From NCBI GenBank assembly GCA_943737045.1, contig CALSFV010000458.1, forward strand, positions 57,472-121,471: 64,000 nt of DNA. The letters run 5' to 3'. Under the pieces are notes generated by a model that ran no database searches, was not told where the DNA came from, and was given only the letters and a program-made list of their open reading frames with translations. Shown here piece by piece: positions 25,767-36,823 of this stretch. Positions within the stretch are counted from its first letter, which is position 1. Every line of letters begins with the position of its first letter. The DNA comes from Parapristionchus giblindavisi. Lineage: Eukaryota; Nematoda; Chromadorea; Rhabditida; Diplogasteridae. The translations under genes and the position numbers were made by a program.

Positions 25767-26530
25767 AACCCAATGATGATGAAGATAATAATAATCGTAC
25801 TACACCAGGTAGGTGTGGTGGCGGTGTTGGAGGGAAGAAAACGACAGAGACAGGAGCGAGATAGCAACATTGATAAGAGCGAAGAATGAAATTAGTAATA
25901 CAAATGGATGTACTATTATTGGTTTACTTGCACGTTAAAAATAAATTACAAAACTAATATGTTAGTTAATAATGTGCGCTATGGTGTTTGGGCCGCTACG
26001 TCTGTACGAATGAAATAAGCTACGAGTGAAATAAACGTACAGGCTGTACTGTACAGCACAATCATTTAGACGATAACAATAAATACATTGTAACGGTGTC
26101 TCCATCTCCCTCCCTCTCTCTCTCCCATTGCGCCCTCTCCCTCTCCTCACGAGCCAACAACCGATCGATTCACTAGAGAGAAGGAGAGGTAGACGGGCAG
26201 AGAGAGGGAGGAGACCATCCGGTTACAGAGGGAACAGATAATCACATCTGTCTCGTGGTATGTGTGCTTAGTGTGGAAGAAACACGAGTTTGCCAACAAG
26301 AAAACGATCGTAGCTCGACTTTCACTGGAGAAAATGCAAAAAAAAAATCGCCGAAAAAAATAAGGAACTACGCACGTGGGCAAATAACTAACCGGAAATG
26401 TGTGCGGCCGCGTGTGGAAATTCGCGCGACAATTCAATATGGCAATTTGCCAATTTTCATTCGTGCATTTTAAATAATTTTTATTAAATTAGCATTTACT
26501 GAATATTAATAAGTGTATTTTGTTTACAGA
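25767..26530. promoter_or_regulatory. Divergent SIAH / GPATCH2-like intergenic region
   Basis: The 764 bp between the SIAH start codon and the first coding exon of the GPATCH2-like gene must hold the 5' ends of both genes. It has a CT-rich stretch at 26098-26155. A TTTACAG acceptor just before the GPATCH2-like ATG (26527-26529) implies an upstream non-coding exon or trans-splicing. No TATA box stands out. A small plus-strand ORF near 26255 has no recognisable similarity. Confidence 0.5.
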
Positions 26531-28872
26531 ATGAAACATGAGCAGGAGAGCACTGATGAGGATGATGTAGAATATCGAATCGTCGCCAATAAAGTCGCTG
26601 AGGTGAATTACACGACTACACAGAAGTGTTTACCCGAATTCCTTTCGTTAAGGTGACGTTAGAGTCTGATTCGTTGCCGGAAGCTACGGATAACAAGAAA
26701 AGAATGAAGAGAAGAACGGCGCGTAAACCACGCGATTTCAGGATGGATGTGGATCTGACGAGAACGGCTGGAACCTCGCGGCGAGGTTTGATAATAAACA
26801 TAATCGCAATAATATTAATAATTTATTCCTTCAATCGAGCACATCATTTCATTGCGTATTGAATAATTTTAAAAAAATTAATTAATAAATACAAATGAAG
26901 CGGGTAATAGTCATCAATGTAAAGCTGTAAGGGACGACAATGATTAATATTTCGGCGGTTGTCATTGAATGATAATGACTCATGCAGGATCTGACCGTAT
27001 GGAATATGATGGAAAGGAGGAAGAGGAAACGAGTGAATCAGATAGCTCACTCTGTTCGGAGTCATCCAAGGGAAAGGTACTTATCGAATGATTATTGAAG
27101 TATTGATTATTAGTGTCGATTGATTATTGATGATTATTTATCGATTGATTATTGAAGTTACATGGTCTTGCTTTGGCATAGAGATCCACGCACATTTCAA
27201 GGGAAGGTTGTAGTTTGAATGATTTAACGAAATGAATTTAAATGTACACCTCGATATAATTTGACTCTACGCTCTGACAATACTCGCATGCAATGAAAAC
27301 TAGAGCATTAACAGAGCGAAAAGACATATTCGATAAGATCCTTTAAGAAATGTGTGGTGTTTGTAAAGCTAAAGTATGTTACAAAGTACCAAGTCTGACC
27401 GTATTTTGAGCCAAAATTTCAGAAAAATTGAAAAACCTGACCGGATCTTGGAAACCGATAGCCTAGCTAGTCGACCTATGATATCAGCCCACGTTACTGA
27501 CTCACCAATCTTCTCTCGTGCTTAGAATTAATGTTAGAGTTAAATGAAATCAATGATTGGATTATGTTATTATTTTTACTATTATTATTTTATTTACTGT
27601 AATATCTTCCTTGTCTTTGTGATCTTCCCCTGTTTCTGCACGGGGTCTTTTCTGTGGCCGTGTGCAAGAACTGTTTTCCCGGAAAATGTGACGTCATTAG
27701 CGTAGGCGGAGGCGTTTTCCAAAAATCCTCCGCCTACGCTGATGACGTCACATTTTCCCGGAAAACGGTTTTCCCGTTCTTGCATTCGGCCACTGGTCAA
27801 TTAAACTTTATGCAAGAGTTCTTAATTCTTGCATTAAATTAAATTTTAATTTTTTTTTAAATTATATTAATAAATTAACTGAATTCTCAGGAAGCCGACG
27901 ACGAACAGAGCGATTGGGTGGGAGATTGTTTCGAGTCGAGTCGAGCTCCGAGAGAAGCACCGGTAGGTTTTGTTTATTCTCATAAGTGGGCACACTGGGG
28001 GGAAAGGCTGTGCGCAAACTGGAAAATTGTAAGGCAAGGCTATGCGCATGGCCAATTTTTTTTGCAGATTTGACTGAAAATTTTCCAATTTTTGTGAGGC
28101 AAAGCTATGCGCAAGGCCCCGCAATGGAAGGCAATTCGTTTTCACGCGCCCATCTATGTTTATTCTCTTAAATCTCCTAATTAGATTCAATAATCTTCTC
28201 AGTACATTCAAAATGGTCAAAACGTTCAAATTAGATTTAAAAATTTATATGATTAGATTCAAATATTTTCTGTTCGGTGTTAATCTAATCAAATTCAAAT
28301 AGATTGAACTTCTTTAAACTTTTGAGTAGATTCCATACATTTTCGAGCACCCACCTTGTGGGTATGGGTCAATCTATAAATTGGTTGGCTTATAAAAACG
28401 GGTCACTCTGTCTCATATTTAGCCAAAACGCGAAAAATAAGTAATCAGTTTATAGTCCTGAACATCGGTCGAGAAGTATGTTACAAAGTACCAAGCCTGA
28501 CCGCACTTTGTGCCTAAATTTCCCAAAAATCGAAAAACCTGACCGCATTTTTGCTAAAATTTCACAAAAATCGAAAAAAACCTGACCGCATTTTGAACCA
28601 AATTTGCCAAAAACCCAAAAATCTGACCGCATTTTGAAAACCGATAACCTAGCTAGTCGACCTATGGTTCTGAAAATGTGTGCTGAACAAAAATGATTCC
28701 AAATTCGCACCCTTTGATCCAAAAGTGATTAGATATGCAAAGCAAGTTGCCTGAGCAATTAATATGTGGCGCATCATTAAATAATTTAACCTTCTAGGAT
28801 TGCTCCACTCTAATAGCTGATCGTCGTCTGCGTCATTTGAAGAGACCTCATCAGTCGTCTATTCAACGGTGA

Positions 28873-28923
<51 letters not shown>

Positions 28924-29648
28924 TTATTCCTTCAATAGAATACATTGAATGATTTATTGATTGATTTACTTTTACCCACTGCGTGTTGTATGTACTGATG
29001 GGGAACAAGATCACCAAGTATATCAAAGTATGATGAAACATGAATCTCACAGCAATAATAATATTCATTAATCCTCTGCCAGAGACTCAAACAATAGTTG
29101 TTTTTAGGTATTAATTAATTTATTTTTTAAAATGCCTGAATGTTATAAGGTGCTCCACGGTGCATATAACTTATTGATTTGTTCTTCCTTTAAATTATCC
29201 GATCAATAAATTAAATCGATCGATTACAGTAAGCTGGAGCGGTTCGCGCGTGATCCCAACGCGACCGGAGTGCTCACGATCGATTCGAGTGCCAAGAACC
29301 GGGACAATACGAATTCGGCTACGGTAGGTCTGCCATTTATTGATTACCTAGGCCTGCAAACATAGGTCGAAAAAAAAGTATGCTACCAAGTCTGACCGCA
29401 TTTTGAGCCAGAATTTCCCAAAAATCGAAAACCCTGACCGCATTTTCAAAACCGATAACCTAGCTATTCGGCCTATGCCTGAAAATCGTCAAAATATAGT
29501 GCCGAATAACTTCAGTTTGTTTTACATATAACTAATTGATCTTTGATCTTTGATCTTTCAGTTCGGCCGACTGCTCCAGATGCACAGACTCGAGATAGTC
29601 AAGCGTAGCCGAGGAACCGTGCTCATCGCTAAGAAGCCTAAAGTCTAG
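26531..29648 (+). CDS. GPATCH2-like protein with R3H-like C-terminus
   Basis: Seven exons join in frame to 205 aa: 26531-26602, 26653-26785, 26988-27076, 27891-27962, 28798-28868, 29230-29323, 29562-29648. The strongest marker is the acidic motif EADDEQSDWVGD at the start of exon 4, close to the DDEQSDW motif of the GPATCH2/GPATCH2L family. It is preceded by a Ser/Glu-rich stretch and a basic block (KKRMKRRTARKPRDFRMDVD) resembling that family's nuclear, basic N-terminal half. No G-patch was found. The C-terminus (KLERFARDPNATGVLTID ... VKRSRGTVLIAKKPKV) looks like a divergent R3H nucleic-acid-binding domain. Likely nuclear and RNA-related. The start is the first ATG after a TTTACAG acceptor. 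The exon 1-2 intron is only 50 bp and ends in AAG. Much shorter than human GPATCH2 (about 528 aa), so missing exons or a reduced homologue are both possible. Confidence 0.55.
27655..27792. mobile_element. Palindromic MITE, CTG duplication
   Basis: TGGCCGTGTGCAAGAAC ... GTTCTTGCATTCGGCCA with CTG on both sides (27652-27654, 27793-27795). Same family as 13679-13808. The arms contain aatgtgacgtcattagcgta and its inverse. Located in intron 3 of the GPATCH2-like gene. Confidence 0.75.
28463..28666. mobile_element. Family A element
   Basis: CATCGGTCGAGAAGTATG ... GTCGACCTATG, flanked by gtcctgaa and gttctgaa (7 of 8 match). In intron 4 of the GPATCH2-like gene. A truncated relative lies at about 27369-27480. 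Confidence 0.75.
28869..28922. repeat. (TAA)n array at a splice donor
   Basis: The array starts five bases after the GT of the donor of GPATCH2-like exon 5. Its right end (tttattccttcaatagaat) is the inverse of the retroposon-tail consensus. Confidence 0.85.
29360..29477. mobile_element. Short family A element
   Basis: CATAGGTCGAAAAAA ... TTCGGCCTATG, flanked by cctgcaaa and cctgaaaa (7 of 8). Internally deleted relative to the 204-bp copies. In intron 6 of the GPATCH2-like gene. Confidence 0.75.
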
Positions 29649-30254
29649 AGCTTGTACATTGTACTGTGTAGTCTAGCGACCTACTTTGTAGTCTGATCTT
29701 TGGTGTACTTTGTAGTCTGATCTTTGGGTGTACTTTGTAGTCTCATCTTTGTAGTCTGAACTCGTATCTTTGTAGTCTCATCTTTCATTGAACTCGTATT
29801 TATTGAGTAGTCTGGTACTACCACTCACTGCATTCGTCTTTTGCAAAGATTCTTTCAATGTAAATTTAAATTTTTAAAAATAATTTATAATGTACTCGTC
29901 TTTTTAAATATGATTCCTATAATGTGAACGTGTACCTAAAGGCCCCGAGTAGGTTTTACTCTCCGCTCTGGCCACACTTTCTCGTTGACAAGAGAGCGAG
30001 AGAGTCTGGCCAGAGCGGAGAATTTCAAATTAGCTCGCGGTGTCACTTCAACAATGTACATAGATAGTTTTGTATGCAAGCCAAATATTGATTGATATCG
30101 ATTGATAAAGAACTTTTTATCTCCTTTTACCAATTGCCTTTGATTGTGTTTGTGCCCTCGCAGTTGCTGTGCTCTGTCTCTGTACTTGTAGCTAGGTTGA
30201 TCTTTGATCTCTGATCTCTGATCTCCTAGGGACACTGAATCGATAAATCCCTTG
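29649..30254. other. Spacer between GPATCH2-like and RPP14-like genes
   Basis: Begins with a minisatellite of the type tttgtagtctgatcttt (about 29665-29800), which must include the 3' UTR of the upstream gene. It then holds a palindromic MITE (29936-30051) with the tccgctctggc core and a (GATCTCT)n run just before the RPP14-like ATG. No ORF of note. Confidence 0.6.
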
Positions 30255-31365
30255 ATGGGAAAGCGTGGTCAGAAGAGAAGGAGCGAGCCCGTTGCGCCAG
30301 CCAGACTATCGATTAGAGTGTGAGTGATCTACCGTATCCCGAATCTACCGTGATATTGTGTTTGTGCTTTTGAGACGATGCCAAGTTTGGGAGAGAAATC
30401 GATGGTAACTGTTGCTATCAACGGAGAGCAAGCAATGGTGCCACCTTATCGTCAACCTCCCTCCCCCTCTATCTCACTTGCGCACACTCTCTCGTCTCTA
30501 TCTCTGACTATACTCTCTCACTTACGCGTACTCTCTCGTCTCTATCTCTGACTTTACTCTCTCCTTTGTACATACTCTCTCGTCTCTCTATCTCTGGTTA
30601 CTCTCTCACTCACGCATACTCTCTCGCCGCTCTTCTACCCACTCTCTCACCAGTCACCACTAGTGATTGCGAGTGGTCGCCTAGTGCCCGCTGCTCATGT
30701 CGACACTTAAAATGGGATTACTACTGACTATATTTCTAGTCATACATGGGCGCCGACATGGGGGTGCCCCCTGTAAAATTAGGGATTTTCGAAAATTTGT
30801 GGAATACCCCCTGTAAAAACGACTTTTAGATGAAATTTTTGGAGAAAAAAAAGTGAAGGCCCCGTGTAAAATTAACCGTTTTTCGTTCGTATGCCCCCGG
30901 TAGAATCGAGCTCCAGGTACCCCGCCGATGTATGTTTCTAGTCATCATTTTTGTTAGTCACGATCTTTCTCTTGCTTACAATTAGTGGTACAGACTATCG
31001 ATTTCGTTTTATTTGAATAGCGTACCTATTTGAATAATGCATCTCCCTACTATATGTAAATGCCGCCACATGTTGTTAGAATCATTATGATCATCATTCT
31101 TGTTCTATGCCTATTCCCTAGTTCGGTAGTATTGTTCTCTCCACACAGAAAACAAGTTTTATCCACGGAGCATTAGACCTGACAATGAGCAGTGAATATC
31201 GCAGGTCTTATGCTCCGTGGATAACACTTATTTTCTGTGTGTGTCTCTCTCTATCTATTATGAAATTTTGTTCAATGTGTGAATCCCTCTCGAATGTGAT
31301 GATTTTTAAAATTTTTAAAAATTAATCCCGATCCCATCCCCGATGCGTTCACTTGAAAGAATAAA

Positions 31366-31422
<57 letters not shown>

Positions 31423-32538
31423 TTTGTAATTATAGTGAGCGCACCGCCCCCGGTCATCTCAGTCAGCCGCAGTTCGCGTCGCTCGTCGACGAGGCCCTCA
31501 CTACCGTACTCGGCGAGACCCATCCAACGGTTACGGTAAGTCCTCCTCATTATCTATCGTGAATTAACTTTATATCTATCATACATGGGCGGGGTAGATG
31601 GAGCTTGATTCTACAGGGGGCAAGTTTTCATGGGGCCTTCACTTTTTTTCCTCAAAAATTTCACCCAAATGTCATTTTTTACAGGGGGTGGGGCATTTCA
31701 CAAATTTTCGAAAAGCCCTAATTTTACAGGGGAGCACCCCCATGTCGGTGCCCATGTATGCCCTCCTGATCTATCGCGATTCACGAACTAACTTTATATC
31801 ACAAATAGTTGTTCAGATCGGCCACTACGACTTGGAGAAGGGCAAGGCGAGCATCGTCATCAATCGTCGACAGGTACCGATCGATATTTGCCCGGCCGAA
31901 CTACCGTATCATCATCATCATCGTTGTTGTTGCAGGACCTTCCCCTGGTGTGGGCGGCTCTCTCCGTCTTTGGCGCGCATTCCTACTCCAGAATCGCCAT
32001 CCATCTCACGCAGGTTTATTTTATTTAATTTTAATTTAATTTAATTCGTCTTAAATCAAGAAGATGTGGTGAAATTCGAAACAACAAGTAAACTAGAGTG
32101 TGTGGCATACATTTTCGCCCCACTCACAATCAGTTGTTTTTGCGAATTATAAACTGACCCGAAATTAGAACAAAACTGATCCGATCTACATCTCAAGTAC
32201 TCGAAAGTGACCCGATATGTTGTGATTCTTACTAATCTCGATCTCCCGCATATTCCTAGATGGGTCTCGAGTTTCAAAACTGACCGCATCGACAAAAGTG
32301 CTCTCTCACAATGTGGGTGCTCGAAAATGTATGGTGTGTGGGGCGAGATATGAGAGACTCTAAAATTAACTTTTCAAGGCAAAGCCCGAGCTGACTTTTG
32401 CCCTGGTGGATTTGTGTTTAGCGCTTTTCATATCTTCCTTTTAACTGGCGTCGACTCCGTTAGTATTCCTGTTGAACTTGAACTAATAGTAAAAATATTA
32501 TCTTCCTTCAGCTAACCGAGGTTGCCGCGACTGATTGA
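30255..32538 (+). CDS. RPP14-like RNase P/MRP protein subunit
   Basis: Five exons in frame give 108 aa: 30255-30319, 31436-31535, 31817-31873, 31936-32013, 32512-32538. After a basic N-terminus (MGKRGQKRRSEP) the protein reads FASLVDEALTTVLGETHP, then KGKASIVINRRQDLPLVWAA, LSVFGAHSYSRIAIHLTQLT. Length (human RPP14 is about 124 aa) and the pattern of an amphipathic helix, a strand, a (V/L)W(A/S)(A/S)L segment and a final strand fit the Rpp14/Pop5 family, which supports tRNA 5' processing in the nucleus. Similarity is moderate, so the assignment is tentative. The ATG is the first in frame, and the exon 1 donor is GTGAGT. The last exon (LTEVAATD and stop) is duplicated at 32780-32806, so either copy gives the same end. 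The 3' exons were copied downstream together with KDSR. Confidence 0.5.
30460..30660. repeat. CT-rich minisatellite in intron 1
   Basis: Repeats of tactctctcgtctctatctc with variants, about 35-60 bp period, in the first intron of the RPP14-like gene. Confidence 0.8.
30741..30934. mobile_element. Family B element with 8-bp duplication
   Basis: CATACATGGGCG ... CGATGTATG, 194 bp, flanked by tttctagt at 30733-30740 and 30935-30942. Further family B copies: 31580-31760, about 35873-36068, 42550-42733, about 54690-54869 (inverted) and 60937-61119. Confidence 0.85.
31141..31243. mobile_element. ~100-bp palindromic MITE
   Basis: CACACAGAAAACAAGTTTTA ... TTATTTTCTGTGTGTG with paired ccacggagcat / atgctccgtgg. 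In RPP14-like intron 1. Confidence 0.65.
31369..31421. repeat. (ATT)n tail before RPP14-like exon 2
   Basis: Preceded by ccccgatgcgttcacttgaa and aataaat, the same head as other arrays; followed within 15 bases by the exon 2 acceptor. It may be the 3' tail of a retroposon. Confidence 0.8.
32106..32333. mobile_element. Family D element with 8-bp duplication
   Basis: Near-identical to 23485-23713, flanked by gtgtgtgg at 32098-32105 and 32334-32341. In the last intron of the RPP14-like gene. Confidence 0.85.
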
Positions 32539-32599
32539 TCAATCAATCAATACCAATCAATCGATAAATATCGATCGATACCAATCAATCAATCAATCA

Positions 32600-32634
32600 A
32601 TAATTTCTGCGTGGTTGGTACTCACTCCGACTCT
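32600..32634 (+). pseudogene. Relic of KDSR exon 1 start
   Basis: The sequence aataatttctgcgtgg then ttggtactcactcc matches the first codons of KDSR at 32835, but the ATG is changed to ATT. It follows the first copy of the RPP14-like last exon, showing a local duplication of the RPP14-3'/KDSR-5' junction before the intact KDSR start. Confidence 0.7.
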
Positions 32635-32834
32635 AAAAGCTCGGGGTGTGCCTTGAATTAGTTGACTTTTGCCCTGGTGGATTTGTGTTTAGCCCTTTTC
32701 ATATCTTCCTTTTAACCAGTGTTAATTTAGTTAATGTGATAGTATCGTTCTAAACTCTTAAAATATTTCCTTCTTGCAGCTAACCGAGGTTGCCGCGACT
32801 GATTGATCAATCAATCAATACCAATCAATCAATA

Positions 32835-35800
32835 ATGTCTGCGTGGCTGGTACTCACTCCCATTCTGGCCGTCGGTTTCCTGCTCATTCTCTGCTTCGCC
32901 CTCTACTTCTCCACGCCCTCCAAGCGCAACTACGATCTCAAAGGGAAACACGCCGTTGTCACGGGTACGGTAGCCGGTTATTGATTTTTTCTCACACTGG
33001 ATTTGTGGTTACGGTGGTCATTGATTTATCGATTTTGCCTCTGATTGATTGATTAACGTTCAGGTGGCTCGAAAGGCATCGGCAAAGAGATCGCGACCTC
33101 GCTCATCAAGGTTTCACACGCTCTTCTTCTTTCTCATTTCTTTCCAAACAATAGTAGAACTGGAATTCGGATAGCAAAAACAACATTTTCCATACCCTCC
33201 TAATCCGAGGATCGATATTATTGTTATTAATAACAATATTTTAATATTATTAAAATAGTATTTCAATTTATTGATATTTATGTATTTATATATTATTTAT
33301 ATTATTATTTATATTCAGCGTGGCGCGAATGTGTCCATCCTTGCGCGTAACGAGGCTGATCTCAAGAAGGCTTGTGAGCAGCTACAGAAGGTTTGAATTT
33401 ATTGATTTATTGATTGAATTTTCTAATCGATATATTGATTGATCACTTACAGTATGCCAATGAGCTCGGCAACGAGCAGCAAGTGCGCTGGTACTCGGTT
33501 GACATGACCAGTGCTTATGCCCAGGTACGGTAGTCGATTATCGATTGTCCCTGAATATTGATTTATTGATTGATTTCCCAGATCGAAGAGAATATGCGCG
33601 TGGCGGAAACCGAACTTGGACCTGTTGATGTGCTAATCAATAATGCAGGCAACTCGGTTCAGGTACTGTATACTGTAATACTTTTGTCGATCTTATTGAT
33701 TGAATTTGATAGAAAAATGCGGCTTTTCAGGCCGCATTCGAGAAGCTTCCCGTCACTGATTTCGAGAAACAGATGAGGCTCAACTATCTGTCAGCTGTAA
33801 GTCATGTGGTTACGGTATATTGATTACGGTAGATCGAGTACCGTAGATTGGTTACGGTAGATCGAGTACTGTAGTCTTGTTATTGTCTCCGCGTTTTTCT
33901 TGTGCAATCAGAAGAACACTATGAGTTCACTAGGAGTTAGATGTTCATAAGATAGTGGTGATTCCAACCAACCTCGCAGCATTACTTATTTAGTATTTCG
34001 AACCTACCGTAATCTACCGTACCCCAACCACAGTTATTTCGAACCTGCCTTATTCTACCGTATTCCCATCACAGTTATTTCAAAATTGCCGTATTATACC
34101 GTACCCCATAACAGTTATTTCGAATCTACCGTACCCCCTCATCTCCTTGAGGTACACGCCACTCGTTCTGTCGTCGAGGGTATGCAGGCTCGTCGCAGTG
34201 GTCACATCTCGTTCGTCTCTTCGGCCGCTGGACAATGTGCCATCTTTGGATACACTGCGTACTCGCCCACTAAGGTTTGGAGATGAAACGTGGAAGTGAC
34301 TGGAGCGGGGGGGGGGAGTTATAATAATAATAATAATATCAGGGGGTCCTTCATAGATCAATGGCTTGATCTGAGTCCTAATTTGTCAACACCGTCACTA
34401 TCAAATTACGTGGTGATGCAAAGGATTTTAGTGAGTGAGTGAGACGAGAACGTGACTGGTTGGTAGCGCTTATGAAGTTCAACATAAATGATATTTAGGA
34501 GAGCCTGTCTGAGGGAACTCACATATGAGGTGACATAGCGAAAAATAAATTTTTCTGTTTGATGTGGAATAAAATAGTACACTACCAGGCGACCTCAGCC
34601 GTGCATATGAGAAAGTTTGATTTTGTGTCTGAAGGTTACTGTAAGAAAAAAGTACGGTTCAATTCAATTCAATTATTTATCTTATCAGCACATTAAATGC
34701 AGAAGGGGCCAACACAGGGGGAATCTTCTCATCCACAAGATTTATCCTTTCGCTTCTGAGAGAATTCATCTCCATTCAAGAAAACGTCAGCATATGAAAC
34801 TTGATTAGAATTGTCAAATAACCCACGAAAACTTGACGTTGCTCGTCCAATCGGCCTGCTTGACAATACGGATATACCGCTCCTGACTTTCCAAAGTCTA
34901 CTAGGAGGGGACTCAACTGTTGGTCCTCTTCTCTTGATGGAATAGGCGAGTGTAGTCGAGAGAGAATAGTACAACCGACCGAACCGCAGAGAGAAAAGGA
35001 AAAAAAAGTACGGTAGGTCGAAAAAATTATTTCGGTTCCCAAGCATCCGATCGACTCGGGAGTGATACCGATCGATTCCTTGTGCGAATACAAGCAACTT
35101 TTGCTTCCACCACTTTTTAATCAGGACTTCGAAGAATTTAGTTATTATGAAAATAAACTTTTGAACGTTAATTATTATATGACGGTTCTCTAGAATGAAA
35201 AAAATAAATTTGCTTAAATCGTTCTACATTTAATAACTAACCTTATATTAAAATATGAAGACAAACAAACCTGTCAACGATAGTACATGAAAGCAAAATA
35301 CGACAGCGACTTATAAAAAACTCATTTCACGATAATCTTTTATGGTGTATTTGTCATACTGTATGCGCATCTTCTTCACGGCTCTATACCCGGCATCCAC
35401 GATAAGTGATTTAGTTTGTTGTTGAACAATTTTTTACTTAAAATTAAAGGACACGGTGGTGAAAATATTCTAAAATCAAAATGAATCGAGCAAGAATAAA
35501 GCTATTAATTGGGTCGGGTATAGAGCCGTGACTGAGACGGTGTGATACTGCTTATTTTCATAATAACTAAATTCTTCGAAGTCCTGATTAAAAAGTGGTT
35601 GAAGCAAAAGTTGCTTGTATTCGCACAAGGAATCGATCGGTATCACTCCCGAGTTGATCGGATGCTTGGGAACCGAAATAATTTTTTCGACCTACCGTAC
35701 ATTTTTCCTTACAGTATCCTTCAGACACAAAATCAAACTTGCTCATATGCACGGCTGAGGTCGCCTGGTAGTGTACTATTTTATTCCACATCAAACAGAA

Positions 35801-36300
35801 AAATTTATTTTTCGCTATGTCACCTCCCCCGGTCAGAATGTCAATTCCCTCAGACATGCTCTCTTAGATCTTATTACATGGGTCGGGGGAATAAGAATCT
35901 CGATTCTACACGCGGCATCCGAACTGAAAAATGTTTTTTTGTTGCAAAAATGGGTAATTTTACATTGAGAATTACACATAATTTTTCAAACAAAATAAAT
36001 ATATTTGACCAAAGCATTTCACCCAATTTTCGAAATGCCCTATTTCTGTCCTGTCGGCGTCCATGTATGTATTAGATTTTTCGTTTATGTACTGGTAAAA
36101 AACAAATATAGCCGTTGGGTGGGAGAGATAACTGATCGTTGGTCTTTGATCTTTGATCTATCAAACAATAATCTCTTTTCTTTCCCAGTTTGCTCTTCGT
36201 GGTTTCGCCGATGCTCTCCACATGGAACTGTTGCCGTACAAGATTGGCGTGAGCGTCCTCTACCCGCCCAATACAGAGACTGAGGGATTCCAGGTGTGAA

Positions 36301-36341
<41 letters not shown>

Positions 36342-36787
36342 AATAATTAATTAAGAATGAGCTCCTGACTATGCCCGAGGAGCTATCGATCATCTCCGAT
36401 GCTGGCGGACTCGCCTCTCCCAAGGATGTGGCCGAAGCACACGTACAGGATATCGTTGATGGAGAGTACTCTACCACTATTGGTGAGGGAGTGTGATCTT
36501 TGATATTTGAACTTTGATCTTTGGTCTTTGAACTTTGATCTTTGGTCTTTGGTCTTTGAACTTTGATCTCTAAGCCTCATTCAATGCACTAGCTGGTATT
36601 TGATCTCGGACGCTGAGATACACGAAATTGGACAGTAGTCACCCTGTGAATCGCGGTTCCTATGTGATATTATGGGTGTTAAATCACAGGATATGTCGTT
36701 GCTATCATTAAACTTAAATATCATTATTTATTTATTTATCTATCAGTTAGAACATGAATAATGAGGGGGGAAAGCAATATGGGAGGG

Positions 36788-36823
<36 letters not shown>

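Noticed and set aside
30255..30323. Single-exon 22-codon peptide starting MGKRGQKRRSEP
   Set aside because: The frame stops at once unless spliced. Using the GTGAGT donor two bases inside the codon joins it in frame to the RPP14-like exon 2, which is the better explanation.
35542..36075. 177-codon plus-strand ORF
   Set aside because: It spans the right arm of a foldback element and part of a family B element in a KDSR intron; no similarity.
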